From contig CAYVOV010000017.1 in assembly GCA_964453525.1 (NCBI GenBank), positions 28,680-92,679 on the forward strand: a DNA stretch of 64,000 bases. The letters run 5' to 3'. Below are positions 26,904 to 36,197 of the stretch, piece after piece (the first letter of the stretch is position 1; each line of letters opens with the position of its first letter). Below the pieces are notes generated by a model. It saw nothing but the letters and a program-made list of their open reading frames with translations, ran no database searches and was not told the DNA's origin. Source of the stretch: CAYVOV01 sp964453525. GTDB lineage: Bacteria; Chloroflexota; Dehalococcoidia; Dehalococcoidales; UBA2162. Position numbers and translations under genes: made by a program.

Positions 26904-28103
26904 ATGCTCAAATATCTGCAGATAAAAACTGGTATCGGGGGAGAGATGGCAGCTGTACTGGCTGTCATGGGACTCAGTATCCTGGCAATGAGTCTTCTCA
27001 ACCCGATATTACCCCTGTATTTAACCTCCATTGACATTGGGCCGGTAGTACTAGGGTCGATGCTTTCCGTTTCAATGTTTGGTATGGCTATCGGTGAGGT
27101 AGGTTGGGGATGGCTGGCAGACCGAACAGGGATGCGGGTGGCAATGATTGCGGGCACTTTTTTCAGCGGTCTTTCGGTGCTTCTATTTGTCTTTACCCAG
27201 AATGTCCCGGCCATTTTCGGTATATTTATTCTTTGGGGATTTCTGCGTTCTGCCGTGTTCGGACCGGCCCGTGGTTACATAGGTACCTTTGCCCCTACCT
27301 TGAAAAAAGCCACCTTTATGGCTTTTTCAGCGGTTATGTTTTCGGCTTCCAGCAGCCTCGGAGCGCTTCCCAGCGGTTTCCTTGTAGATTCTCTGGGTTA
27401 TAACTCTGTATTTTATACCTCACTGGCAGTTTCTATCCTAGGAGGAACAATAGCACTTACCGGTATCAAACAGCGCCGGACCTCTGGTGAAAAAGTCCGG
27501 AGTGAAGGTACTTTGGAAACTATCGAGCCAGAGGGAAAATTCAACCTGTTTGCCCTTACCCCACAGTGTGTTGTGACAGCCTTGAGGTTCCTTGGGATGG
27601 GATTCATGATGACCTTCCTACCTCTCCACGCAACCCAGATTGTGGGAATAGATATCACCTTGGTAGGGGTCCTTTTTACCATAGGCGGTCTGGTAAACCT
27701 CGTTCTGTCCGTTCCTATGGGAATGCTGGCGGACCGGGCCGGTAAAAAAGCAATGATGATAAGCGGTTTGATAGCATCGGCCGGATCGATGGTAGGAATA
27801 GCCTTCGCCGGGAATTTTGGCTGGCTTGTTCTATTTATTGTTCTGAATGGCATCGGCATGGCGCTGTTCAGTCCGGCGGCACTCGGATTACTTTCGGACT
27901 CCGTACCGTTTCATCGACAGAGTACTGCTATGGGATTTTACGGAGGAGTCTGTGAGAATATCGGAATTCTCGGCGGTTCTGCACTGGGAGGAATCATCTG
28001 GGATGCCTGGGGTCCCCAGCCGACTTTTTTTATAGGGGCTATTACGAGTGGTCTCGCTGCGATCGTCTGCCTTACCTTGGTTAAAAATGTAGCTCGGAGG
28101 TAA
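26904..28103 (+). CDS. Major facilitator superfamily transporter
   Basis: 399 residues with about 12 membrane helices, the usual MFS size. The signature between helices 2 and 3, GWGWLADRTGMRVAM, is present, and its second-half repeat reads GMLADRAGKKAMM. The long loop near 190-215 is charged. Typical exporters of drugs or carriers of small acids look like this; the substrate cannot be told. A second possible start is the ATG at 26946 after GGGGGAG. Confidence 0.85.
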   Translation: MLKYLQIKTGIGGEMAAVLAVMGLSILAMSLLNPILPLYLTSIDIGPVVLGSMLSVSMFGMAIGEVGWGWLADRTGMRVAMIAGTFFSGLSVLLFVFTQNVPAIFGIFILWGFLRSAVFGPARGYIGTFAPTLKKATFMAFSAVMFSASSSLGALPSGFLVDSLGYNSVFYTSLAVSILGGTIALTGIKQRRTSGEKVRSEGTLETIEPEGKFNLFALTPQCVVTALRFLGMGFMMTFLPLHATQIVGIDITLVGVLFTIGGLVNLVLSVPMGMLADRAGKKAMMISGLIASAGSMVGIAFAGNFGWLVLFIVLNGIGMALFSPAALGLLSDSVPFHRQSTAMGFYGGVCENIGILGGSALGGIIWDAWGPQPTFFIGAITSGLAAIVCLTLVKNVARR

Positions 28104-28569
28104 TAAGACTTTACCTATTCTTCTGTGCTTATTAATGCCTGTTTCACAACCTAGGAAGATCAATAAGATACTCCAGTCCGGAATTTTTTTACTTACTCCC
28201 AGAAATTCCGACCCCGTTGAACTTAAAAAAGACCTGTTGAAGTACCCCCTGCTCAACCTGTTCAGGCACAGCCAGGGCAGGGAGACCCTGGCGAAGGAAA
28301 GAGAAAGCATGGTGGAAGTAGAGTCTCCCTGAAACAATTTTGCGTATTAGAGATAAAAACTCGCTACCTTAAGCTAATATGTAGGCTTTATTATAAGACA
28401 TTGTGAAAGATATCAACCTAACAGTTCCACCACGTTTTCCTAGGAATATCAGTTATTTTTGACTAAATCATATCCTTGGGAATGTCAATGTTTATATGGT
28501 AACATCTGATCTATAGCAACAGTCAGTAGTGGATAGTCCTAACATACAGCAACGTCTCACTTATCCGTT
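28104..28569. other. Convergent intergenic region, no gene seen
   Basis: Short overlapping frames on both strands near 28135-28332 look like chance, with no ribosome site or family. Confidence 0.35.
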
Positions 28570-29700
28570 CTATGGTGAGGAAGAAGCATCCCCTTCGACG
28601 ACAGGACGGCTGGTCAGGCGTTGCTGATTGGAGCCGTCGGCATCCATCACGTATATCCTACCATTCCACCCATCTTGTTTCCGCGCGGACGAGAAAACAA
28701 TACGGGAGCTATCCGGCGACCAGGAGGGCCACCTGTCTGGCATAATAGGGTTATCGGTCAGGCGTTGCTGGTTGGTGCCGTCGGCATTCATCACGTATAT
28801 TTCATCCTCCCTATCACGGTTTGACGCAAAGGCAATGCGGGTGCCATCCGGAGACCAGGAAGGTTGCTCGTCATCAGCGGGATTGTCGGTCAGGCGTTGC
28901 TGGTTGGAGCCGTCAGCATCCATTACGTATATCTCACCATTTCCGTTACGGTAAGACACAAAAACAATGCGGGTGCTATCCGGTGACCAGGAAGGATATG
29001 CGTCGTCGGCAGGATTGTTGGTAAGGCGCCGCTGGTTAGAGCCATCAGCATCCATCACGTATATCTCACGGTTTCGGTTCCCATTACGGTTAGATGTGAA
29101 CACGATGTGGGAGCCATCAGGTGACCAGGAAGGATATCCATCATCGGCAGGGTTGTCGGTCAGGCGTTGCTGGTTAGAGCCGTCGGCATCCATCACATAT
29201 ATATCCCAATTCCTGTCACGCATAGACGTGAAAGCAATATGGTTGCCATCCGGTGACCAAGAACAACTGTCTGGCATATCGCTAAACCAGTCGTCAGTAG
29301 GATTATCGGTCAGGCGTTGCTGGTTGGTGCCGTCGGCATCCATCAGGTATATCTCACTGTTCCCGTCACGGTCAGACACGAATGCAATATGGTTGCCGTC
29401 CGGTGAACAGGAAGGTCCCCAGTCTTGGCCATCCCCACCGCCAAATACTATAAACCAGCATACACTTGAAATCATAATGCCTAATGAACACATGACAACT
29501 CCAGCAACTGTCATACGTTTATTGGGTCTGGATTTTATCAGAGTAAAAATGCCCAGTATCAGCCCCACAACAGATGCCGACGAAATAATAGCTAATATTG
29601 CCACTAATCCGGATGGTGGTATGGGTAGTTTAAAAGGAATCAATATGATGAGCAAGGGAACCAAGGATATTATCCCCAGAATTAATACTGCAATACTCAT
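28570..29700 (-). CDS. Membrane-anchored TolB-like beta-propeller protein
   Basis: 376 residues. The first ~95 contain three hydrophobic stretches (AVLILGIISLVPLLIILI, VAILAIISSASVVGLILGIF, VAGVVMCSLGIMISSVCWFIVF), a DUF4190-like membrane part. The rest is six tandem WD40-like PD40 repeats of the form 'SWSPDG..IaF.S.RdgN.eIYvMDADGsNQqRLTdNP'. The repeats are nearly identical even at DNA level (about 130-bp units), so the copy number may vary. Propellers of this kind bind proteins or glycans outside the membrane. Confidence 0.8.
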   Translation of the reverse strand: MSIAVLILGIISLVPLLIILIPFKLPIPPSGLVAILAIISSASVVGLILGIFTLIKSRPNKRMTVAGVVMCSLGIMISSVCWFIVFGGGDGQDWGPSCSPDGNHIAFVSDRDGNSEIYLMDADGTNQQRLTDNPTDDWFSDMPDSCSWSPDGNHIAFTSMRDRNWDIYVMDADGSNQQRLTDNPADDGYPSWSPDGSHIVFTSNRNGNRNREIYVMDADGSNQRRLTNNPADDAYPSWSPDSTRIVFVSYRNGNGEIYVMDADGSNQQRLTDNPADDEQPSWSPDGTRIAFASNRDREDEIYVMNADGTNQQRLTDNPIMPDRWPSWSPDSSRIVFSSARKQDGWNGRIYVMDADGSNQQRLTSRPVVEGDASSSP

Positions 29701-30235
29701 TTTTTATCACCCTCACGGTTCGTTTTTCTGGGTTTGAGGCTTGTCTTGTTCAGTCGTTACTTGAACTGCAGGCTTTGTTATAATGTCACCCGATCTGGTT
29801 ATGGTTACCATCTACAATTATATAACGAAAACTGTGCTAAAATGTAAGCTTAATAAGCGGTAAAAACTGTAATTGATAAGGGTAAGTGGATATTGTGTTT
29901 CTTCAGGGGGATAGTTTAATCAAGAGGGCCAAAATCTTAATAATAAGAAGCCATTTCTTGTGAAAAACGCCTTAGCCAAGAAACTTAACTGCGGTACCAA
30001 TAATTTGGCCTGACCTTACATCAACAATCACAATAGTACACAAACGTATATCATATGGCCTAAATGGCAATACGGTATTTATGCCAGTCTCAGCACACAG
30101 TACGGAACACCTCCTAAGTCAAACACCATTAATATTGAGATGACCTTTCTGTCTAAACAAATTGATACTTTTAATACTTATTGTTGTGTTCTACTCGTAA
30201 TAAAATATACCCAAATCGTTCCAAGAGGTACCAAG
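29701..30235. other. Divergent intergenic region, no gene seen
   Basis: 535 A/T-rich bases before the signalling island. Nothing can be supported beyond likely promoters. Confidence 0.35.
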
Positions 30236-30442
30236 ATGCCTGTAAAAGTAAATGGTCAGATCTATTATCGGACTGCCGATGTTTGCAGGGAAGCTGGCAT
30301 AAGTAGAACTACTTTCTTTCGATGGTTAAAAGAAGGTGTTCTGGAGGATGTTGCTCTGAGAGACAGAAGAGGATGGAGATTATTCTCAGAAAATGATGTT
30401 AAAAGAATCGTGGACGAGGCAATGAAGACAAATGTAATCTAG
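30236..30442 (+). CDS. MerR/excisionase-type helix-turn-helix protein
   Basis: 68 residues from the ATG at 30236, behind AGAGG at seven bases. YYRTADVCREAGISRTTFFRWLKEGVLED, then RRGWRLFSENDVKRIVDEA, is a MerR-like winged helix without an effector domain. It precedes the histidine kinase by about 60 bases and may regulate the signalling island. Confidence 0.72.
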   Translation: MPVKVNGQIYYRTADVCREAGISRTTFFRWLKEGVLEDVALRDRRGWRLFSENDVKRIVDEAMKTNVI

Positions 30443-30503
30443 ATATTATGCGTACCTGGACTTTTTATTGCGAATTTTATGAATACCCATAGCCTGAGGT
30501 TAG

Positions 30504-32573
30504 ATGTATCGAAGAACTATCATGAAAGATACTGATAAAACAAAAGAACAACTCGTGAATGAACTGGTTGAATTACGCCAACGAACTACTAAATTAGAGG
30601 CATTAGAAACCGAGCGTAAGCGGGCGCAGGAGAGACTAAAGCAAAATGAGGCCATGCTTGCCGAAGCCCAACACATTGCTCACATTGGAAGCTGGGAGTT
30701 GGATATCATCTCCAATACATTGACTTGGTCCGATGAAGTCTACCGAATGTTTGGACTGAAACCACAGCAATTTGGAGCAACTTATGAAGCGTTTCTAGAT
30801 AACATCCACCCGGATGACAGAGAAATGGTGAACGAAGCCTATAATAAATCGGTAGAAACTAAGACTCCGTACGACATCGTCCATCGACTGTTGCTGAAAG
30901 ACGGCACCATCAAATATGTCAACGAAAGGTGTAAAACTTCCTATAATCATGACGGGAAGCCTATTCGTTCGATTGGAACGGTACAGGACATCACTGAGCG
31001 CAAGCAGGCAGAAGAGTTACTAGAGAAATCAAGGAAGCAGTACAGAGATATTGCCGAAAATTCCGTGCTGGGGATGGCAGTTTATATTCCCGGTCGACCG
31101 CTTGTATTCGCTAATAAACGTCTGAGTGAAATTACAGGTTACTCATTAGAAGAGATCACATCTCCCCACTTCAATTTCATGGTTTTATTCGCCGAGGAAG
31201 ACCGACAATTAATTATAGCAAACATAAAGAGACGTTTGGCCGGCGAGAATGTCCAGCCTTATGAGTCTATGCTTATTCCTAGAACGGGGGACCACAAATG
31301 GGTCAGGATTTACAATATCAACACGGAATATGAAGGAGAATCTACCATTCAAGTACAACTCCTGGACATCACTGAACGCAAACGAGCTGAAGATGCGCTC
31401 CGAAAAAGCGAAGAGAGCTATCGTTACCTGTTTGATAATGCCAATGACCTTATTCAGAGTGTTGCGCCTGATGGCCATTTTCTTTACGTTAATAAGGCAT
31501 GGCAGCAAGTACTGGGATACAGTGAGGAAGAAATCCCACATCTTCAGGTTTGGGATATAATCCATCCCGACTCTATGGAGCACTGTATGGAAATTTTCCA
31601 GAAAGTTATGTCAGGCGAAGCAGCGAGCAACGTAGAAACCGTTTTTATGGCAAAGGACGGAAGCCCCATTTCTATTGAGGGCAACGCCCATTGCAGGTTT
31701 GAGGACGGCAAACCTATAGCCACTCAGGGTATTTTCCGTGACGTCACCGAGCGCAAACGGGCAGAGGAAGAGCTAAATAAGCTTTACAAGGAAGTCAAGG
31801 CATTAAACCTGGAACTAGAGGAAAAAGTCAGAGAGAGAACAAGACAACTTGAGGAATCAGTTCAAGTCGCTGAAGTTGCCAACCGGGCAAAATCAGAATT
31901 TCTAGCCAACATGAGCCACGAACTAAGAACACCGCTCAATGCCGTTATTGGTTTTTCGCAGGTCTTGCAGGAACAGTACTTCGGTAAGCTCAACGAGAAG
32001 CAGGCAGAGTACGTGAACGATATTCTGGAGAGTGGCCAGCACCTCCTTGCCCTTATCAATGATATCCTTGACCTTTCCAAGATAGAGGCTGGCAAGATGG
32101 AACTTGAATTATCCAAGGTGAAAATAAAAGATTTGCTGGAAGGCAGCTTAGTTATGATTAAAGAGAAGGCACTAGTTCACGGGATAAGCCTTGATATCCA
32201 CACTGCAAGAGATCTGGAAAATCTAGAAATCATGGCTGATGAACGAAAGCTCAAACAGGTCATGTTCAATCTTCTTTCTAATGCCGCCAAATTTACCCCT
32301 GATGGTGGTGCCATCAGGGTGGAGGGCAAGAAGGAAAAGAAAGAGCTCATTATCAGTGTCTCAGATACCGGTATTGGTATTGCTCCTGATGACCAGGAGA
32401 AGATTTTCAGGGAGTTTTATCAAGTCAAAGGTACCATCGTAGATAAAACACCCGGTACAGGATTGGGGCTACCACTGAGCAAGAATATCATCGAGATGCA
32501 TGGTGGAAGGATATGGATAGAAAGCGAGGGGCAGGGTAAAGGCAGTCGTTTCACCTTCACCCTGCCTATTTGA
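30504..32573 (+). CDS. Multi-PAS sensor histidine kinase
   Basis: 689 residues, no membrane helix, so cytoplasmic. Order: coiled coil (10-55), three PAS/PAC modules (about 60-170, 175-290, 300-415; each PAC ends in 'DITERK' or 'DVTERK'), coiled coil, HisKA with His472 in MSHELRTPLNAV, and HATPase with N-box NLLSNAAKFTP, G1 DTGIGIAPDD and G2 GTGLGLPLSKN. It senses an unknown internal signal and probably phosphorylates one of the receivers that follow. A start at the ATG of residue 7 (30522) is possible. Confidence 0.9.
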   Translation: MYRRTIMKDTDKTKEQLVNELVELRQRTTKLEALETERKRAQERLKQNEAMLAEAQHIAHIGSWELDIISNTLTWSDEVYRMFGLKPQQFGATYEAFLDNIHPDDREMVNEAYNKSVETKTPYDIVHRLLLKDGTIKYVNERCKTSYNHDGKPIRSIGTVQDITERKQAEELLEKSRKQYRDIAENSVLGMAVYIPGRPLVFANKRLSEITGYSLEEITSPHFNFMVLFAEEDRQLIIANIKRRLAGENVQPYESMLIPRTGDHKWVRIYNINTEYEGESTIQVQLLDITERKRAEDALRKSEESYRYLFDNANDLIQSVAPDGHFLYVNKAWQQVLGYSEEEIPHLQVWDIIHPDSMEHCMEIFQKVMSGEAASNVETVFMAKDGSPISIEGNAHCRFEDGKPIATQGIFRDVTERKRAEEELNKLYKEVKALNLELEEKVRERTRQLEESVQVAEVANRAKSEFLANMSHELRTPLNAVIGFSQVLQEQYFGKLNEKQAEYVNDILESGQHLLALINDILDLSKIEAGKMELELSKVKIKDLLEGSLVMIKEKALVHGISLDIHTARDLENLEIMADERKLKQVMFNLLSNAAKFTPDGGAIRVEGKKEKKELIISVSDTGIGIAPDDQEKIFREFYQVKGTIVDKTPGTGLGLPLSKNIIEMHGGRIWIESEGQGKGSRFTFTLPI

Positions 32574-32698
32574 AAATCGGTCCGGATGTGAAATTACGTT
32601 ACAGGGTAACAGTTCTAAAGGGGAGTGGGGGGTATTCAAAAGGGAGCTAGGTTGAAACGCCAACTCAGGTACGACGACACACGTCGAAGGAGGGGCAC

Positions 32699-33073
32699 AT
32701 GGCTAAGACGATACTGATTGTTGAAGATGACTCGAAACAATTAACCTTGGCTCGGGATATACTAAAACATGCTGGATTTAAAACTCTTGAAGCGACTAAC
32801 GGTGAGGAAGGAGTGAAATTGGCCAAGAAGCATAAACCAGACCTTATTTTTATGGATATTATGATGCCAAAGATGGATGGCTATACTGCCTGCAACGAAA
32901 TTAAAAAGGATAAGTCCACCAAAGCGATACCGGTAGTAATGCTTACAGCCCTGGATTTACCACTAAACATTAAACTTGCTGATGAAGTGGGGTCTGACGG
33001 ATATGTAACCAAGCCCCTGGTTTTAAACGAGGAGCTAATGGATATCATTAACAAGTTCTCGCCATCTTCATGA
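32699..33073 (+). CDS. Single-domain response regulator (CheY-like)
   Basis: 124 residues, one receiver domain: acidic pair EDD, phosphorylation Asp in LIFMDIMMPKMDGY, Thr in MLTALD, Lys in TKPL. No output domain, so it must act through protein contacts or a phosphorelay. AGGAGG lies nine bases before the ATG. It is 125 bases after the kinase and 34 before the next receiver. Confidence 0.9.
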   Translation: MAKTILIVEDDSKQLTLARDILKHAGFKTLEATNGEEGVKLAKKHKPDLIFMDIMMPKMDGYTACNEIKKDKSTKAIPVVMLTALDLPLNIKLADEVGSDGYVTKPLVLNEELMDIINKFSPSS

Positions 33074-33107
33074 GTATTATTTATTTCTTGATAAGGAGGA
33101 ATGATGG

Positions 33108-33476
33108 ATGGCTAGAACGATATTGATCGTTGAGGATGACCCAAAGAATTTAATATTATTCCGCGACTTGCTACAGGTAAATGGCTATGAAACTATCGAA
33201 GCAAATAATGGCAAGCAGGGTGTCGAATTAGCAAGAGTACAAAAACCGGACCTTATATTGATGGATATGCAGATGCCAGAGATGGACGGACTAGAGGCTA
33301 CCCGAATCATTAAGGCAGATGCTACTACCAGTAATATCCCGGTGATAGCCATAACCTCCTATGCTATGAAGGGGGATGAAGAAAAGATACTTGAGGCAGG
33401 GTGTGATGGGTATCTCGCCAAACCTATCGATATTAAGGAACTCTTGAAAGAAGTGAATGAGTATTTGTCAGAATAA
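33108..33476 (+). CDS. Single-domain response regulator (DivK/CheY-like)
   Basis: 122 residues, complete receiver: VEDDPKN, phosphorylation Asp in LILMDMQMPEMDG, ITSYAMKG and AKPIDIKE. The MDMQMPEMDG pattern is close to DivK-type phosphorelay proteins. It follows the previous receiver closely; the two probably work with the upstream kinase. AAGGAGG precedes the start. Confidence 0.9.
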   Translation: MARTILIVEDDPKNLILFRDLLQVNGYETIEANNGKQGVELARVQKPDLILMDMQMPEMDGLEATRIIKADATTSNIPVIAITSYAMKGDEEKILEAGCDGYLAKPIDIKELLKEVNEYLSE

Positions 33477-33484
33477 GGAGAAAC

Positions 33485-33692
33485 ATATCCGCTACGGAGA
33501 CTAAAATTACGAACGAGCTTTTGGTCAGGTATCTGAACGAGCAATTGGTTTCGGAATATAAGGCTATATTCAACTATCTCTACCATTCGTCCAGGGTTAA
33601 AGGTTCGGTAGTTCCTTTAGAGAAGAAGCACATCATAAAAAATTAGAGGAGATACTTAACAAAGTTAAAGATTCCTATAGGGGGAAAAAGAA
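33485..33692 (+). pseudogene. Decayed ferritin-like protein gene
   Basis: Behind AAGGAG (33476-33480) the frame begins at ATA, not ATG, and reads ATETKITNELLVRYLNEQL then VSEYKAIFNYLYHSS. It stops at about 33643. In another frame the sequence continues FREEAHHKKLEEILNKVKDSYR. Together these resemble a ferritin-like four-helix protein (metal residues in SEYKA and EEAHH), broken by a frameshift near 33610 and probably a lost start codon. It sits between two receiver genes. Confidence 0.42.
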
Positions 33693-34106
33693 ATGCAGAA
33701 TAAGTCTAAAATTCTGGTCGTTGACGATGATGACCGCAACCTTCGTCTGATAGAAGCTTTGCTTGTTCCAGAGGGTTATGAAGTAGTGCTGACTCACAGT
33801 GGTGAGGAGGGTCTGGAAAAGATCAGAGAGGCGCGACCTGATATTGTACTGCTGGACATCATGATGCCGGGTATGAGCGGCTACGATGTTCTTCGTGTTG
33901 TACGCCAGCAATCCAATATTCCTGTAATCATGCTCACCGCGAAAAAAGAAGTAGCTGATGCAGTTGAATCTTTTCATCTCGGTGCGGACGATTATGTGAG
34001 AAAGCCCTTTAAGAAAAGCGAACTTCTCTCTCGCATCAAGGTAAAGCTAAGACGTGCCGAATCAGAACCTACACCACCAATGTCTGAGGGAAAAGCAGAA
34101 GAATAA
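33693..34106 (+). CDS. Response regulator receiver protein
   Basis: 137 residues: a receiver of the OmpR subtype (DDDDRNL, phosphorylation Asp in IVLLDIMMPGMSGYD, MLTAKKE, RKPFKKSELLSRIK) with only a short tail, so the DNA-binding domain is missing. It precedes the second kinase by about 35 bases and is its likely partner. AGGGGGAAAA precedes the ATG. Confidence 0.88.
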   Translation: MQNKSKILVVDDDDRNLRLIEALLVPEGYEVVLTHSGEEGLEKIREARPDIVLLDIMMPGMSGYDVLRVVRQQSNIPVIMLTAKKEVADAVESFHLGADDYVRKPFKKSELLSRIKVKLRRAESEPTPPMSEGKAEE

Positions 34107-34141
34107 CAAACTGAAGATTTTGTCTGTGATGACCCTAATCT

Positions 34142-36118
34142 GTGTCTTATGTGGGCAATTTCAATTCTTCTGGACTGCGAAGATTAACTGTAAGCAATAT
34201 CATAATGATAAAGTTTAGACGTCTATCCCACCAAATTCTGGCAGTTTCAATTAGTGTAATACTGGCAGTTTTACTACTATCTGGTTTAGCGACGACCATT
34301 TTGGCGCAACGAATAGTAACCAACAACATCATCCGTGGACAACGTGATTTAGCCATCAGCCTTACTGACTATATCTTGTTTGAAATGGAAAGCAACCTTC
34401 AGAAGCTTAATGAACTTACTAATAAGGGTACTATCAAGGAAATGGCACCGACTTCGCTCGTTACGGAATTGCGTACGTTCCAGTCCCGTAATCCGACAAT
34501 TACCAATCTCTATGTAGCCGACCGCACAGGACAACAAATTGCCCGTTCAGACTTTCATCGTACAACAGACGTTGCCTCAATAGCAGGCTTTAAAGAAGCT
34601 TTAGAGGGTCAGGTATATTTCTCTGACTTATCCCCTGTAGTTCTGTCCTCACAATACCAACAGGCTGGTAATACTTCATTTACGTCAGAGTGGCAGGATA
34701 GCGTAGCGGTAAGTATCTTGGTACCCGTCCTGGATACAGATGAAGTGATTGGTGTGCTAGGCGCAAATATCCATTTATTCCGAATACAGCCACTTATAGA
34801 AAGTCTGACCTTCACCCACGATGAGACAGTGATGGTGTTGTCACGGTCCGGAGAGGTCGTAGCGCATAGTCAAAAGACGGAACTCGGCAAATTGCCAGAG
34901 TTGAGTGCACCTGAGCTATTCGACGCATTGGAGATGCAATTACTTAGCGTGCCGGAGAACTACAACGATGAAATTGGTAGAACTGTTAAAGGTGCGATAT
35001 ATCCTATAGGAGAGCAAGGCTGGAACATAGTAGTACAAACGCCAGTGTATAAGCTGACTGAAGAGGTGCGTGGACTATGGCTTCTCTTAGCACTCGTGTT
35101 AATCGGTGGTGTAGCCCTGACAATAGCCGCCGTCTGGTTAATGGCCAGCCGATTGACACACCCTATCAGCCAGTTGGCTCATGCTAGTGAACAGGTAGCA
35201 GCTGGCGAATTGACTACGCGGGTGGAAACAAACGCCACAAATGAAGTAGGCACGCTAGCCGATAGTTTTAATCGAATGGTATCTGAACTGAGCTATACAC
35301 GGGAGCGGAACCGGCAATTAGTCAATGAGTTAAAACAACTCAACGAAGATTTAGAGGAACGTGTCGAGCAGCGAACCAAAGAATTAAAGGTGGCTAGAGA
35401 CCAAGCCGACGCTGCTAACCGGATTAAGTCTGACTTCGTAACTAATTTATCACATGAGCTGCGTACCCCGCTGACCTCCATTGTTGGATTCACCGAGGCA
35501 CTCAAGGAGAAGTACTTTGGTGAACTAAACCAGAAGCAGGCGGACTATATTGAATATATCAACGAAAACTCTCAACACATGCTCTCTCTGATTAGTCAAA
35601 TCGTTGATATAGAAAAGATTGAAACGGGTAAAACGGAAATGGAAATATCCAGCGTGAGAATAAAAACCCTGTTAGAAAATATTATGTCAATGGTTAAAGA
35701 TAAAGTGGCTAACAAACAACTAGCGCTGGATTGCCAACTGGCGCCGGAAATTACTGACCTGACGATAGGCGCTGATGAGTCTAAACTGCAGCAAGTAGTC
35801 ATAAATATGCTATCTAATGCTATCATGTTCACTCCAAGCGGTGGACACATTAGTGTAAGAGCAAAGGTGGTCGATAATCAATTAATCATTGAGGTAGAGG
35901 ATACTGGTATTGGTATTACGCAGGAGAATCAGGAAAAGGTTTTTGAGGACTTCTTCCAGGTGAGAAATGAGATTAAAGATAAGACTCCAGGTCTTGGTTT
36001 AGGGTTAGGGTTAGGTCTGAGTCGCAGGCTGGTTGAAATGCATGGCGGCAAGATCTGGGTTGAGAGCGAAGGCGAAAATAGAGGTAGTAGGTTTATCTTT
36101 ACGATTCCCACCGTATGA
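34142..36118 (+). CDS. Membrane sensor histidine kinase (Cache-HAMP-HisKA-HATPase)
   Basis: 658 residues if started at the GTG at 34142; the ATG at 34205 is an alternative. Order: membrane helix (about 30-52), an extracytoplasmic Cache-like sensor (60-300, with NLYVADRTGQQIARSD), second helix (about 310-332), HAMP, coiled coil, HisKA with His438 in LSHELRTPLTSIV, HATPase with NMLSNAIMFTP and DTGIGITQEN. The G2 loop reads PGLGLGLGLGLS, two residues longer than usual because of a GGGTTA-like hexamer repeat in the DNA (about 35994-36019). It senses an external signal. Confidence 0.9.
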   Translation: MSYVGNFNSSGLRRLTVSNIIMIKFRRLSHQILAVSISVILAVLLLSGLATTILAQRIVTNNIIRGQRDLAISLTDYILFEMESNLQKLNELTNKGTIKEMAPTSLVTELRTFQSRNPTITNLYVADRTGQQIARSDFHRTTDVASIAGFKEALEGQVYFSDLSPVVLSSQYQQAGNTSFTSEWQDSVAVSILVPVLDTDEVIGVLGANIHLFRIQPLIESLTFTHDETVMVLSRSGEVVAHSQKTELGKLPELSAPELFDALEMQLLSVPENYNDEIGRTVKGAIYPIGEQGWNIVVQTPVYKLTEEVRGLWLLLALVLIGGVALTIAAVWLMASRLTHPISQLAHASEQVAAGELTTRVETNATNEVGTLADSFNRMVSELSYTRERNRQLVNELKQLNEDLEERVEQRTKELKVARDQADAANRIKSDFVTNLSHELRTPLTSIVGFTEALKEKYFGELNQKQADYIEYINENSQHMLSLISQIVDIEKIETGKTEMEISSVRIKTLLENIMSMVKDKVANKQLALDCQLAPEITDLTIGADESKLQQVVINMLSNAIMFTPSGGHISVRAKVVDNQLIIEVEDTGIGITQENQEKVFEDFFQVRNEIKDKTPGLGLGLGLGLSRRLVEMHGGKIWVESEGENRGSRFIFTIPTV

Positions 36119-36197
36119 TTAAAATTACTATGCTAGATATTTATTATACATAAGGTATTCGGAAGTTAGCTATAAAAAGGTATCGGGAATTTTTCTG

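Noticed and set aside
28135..28332. 65-residue frame after the MFS gene
   Set aside because: No ribosome site, no family, and an overlapping frame on the other strand looks equally random.
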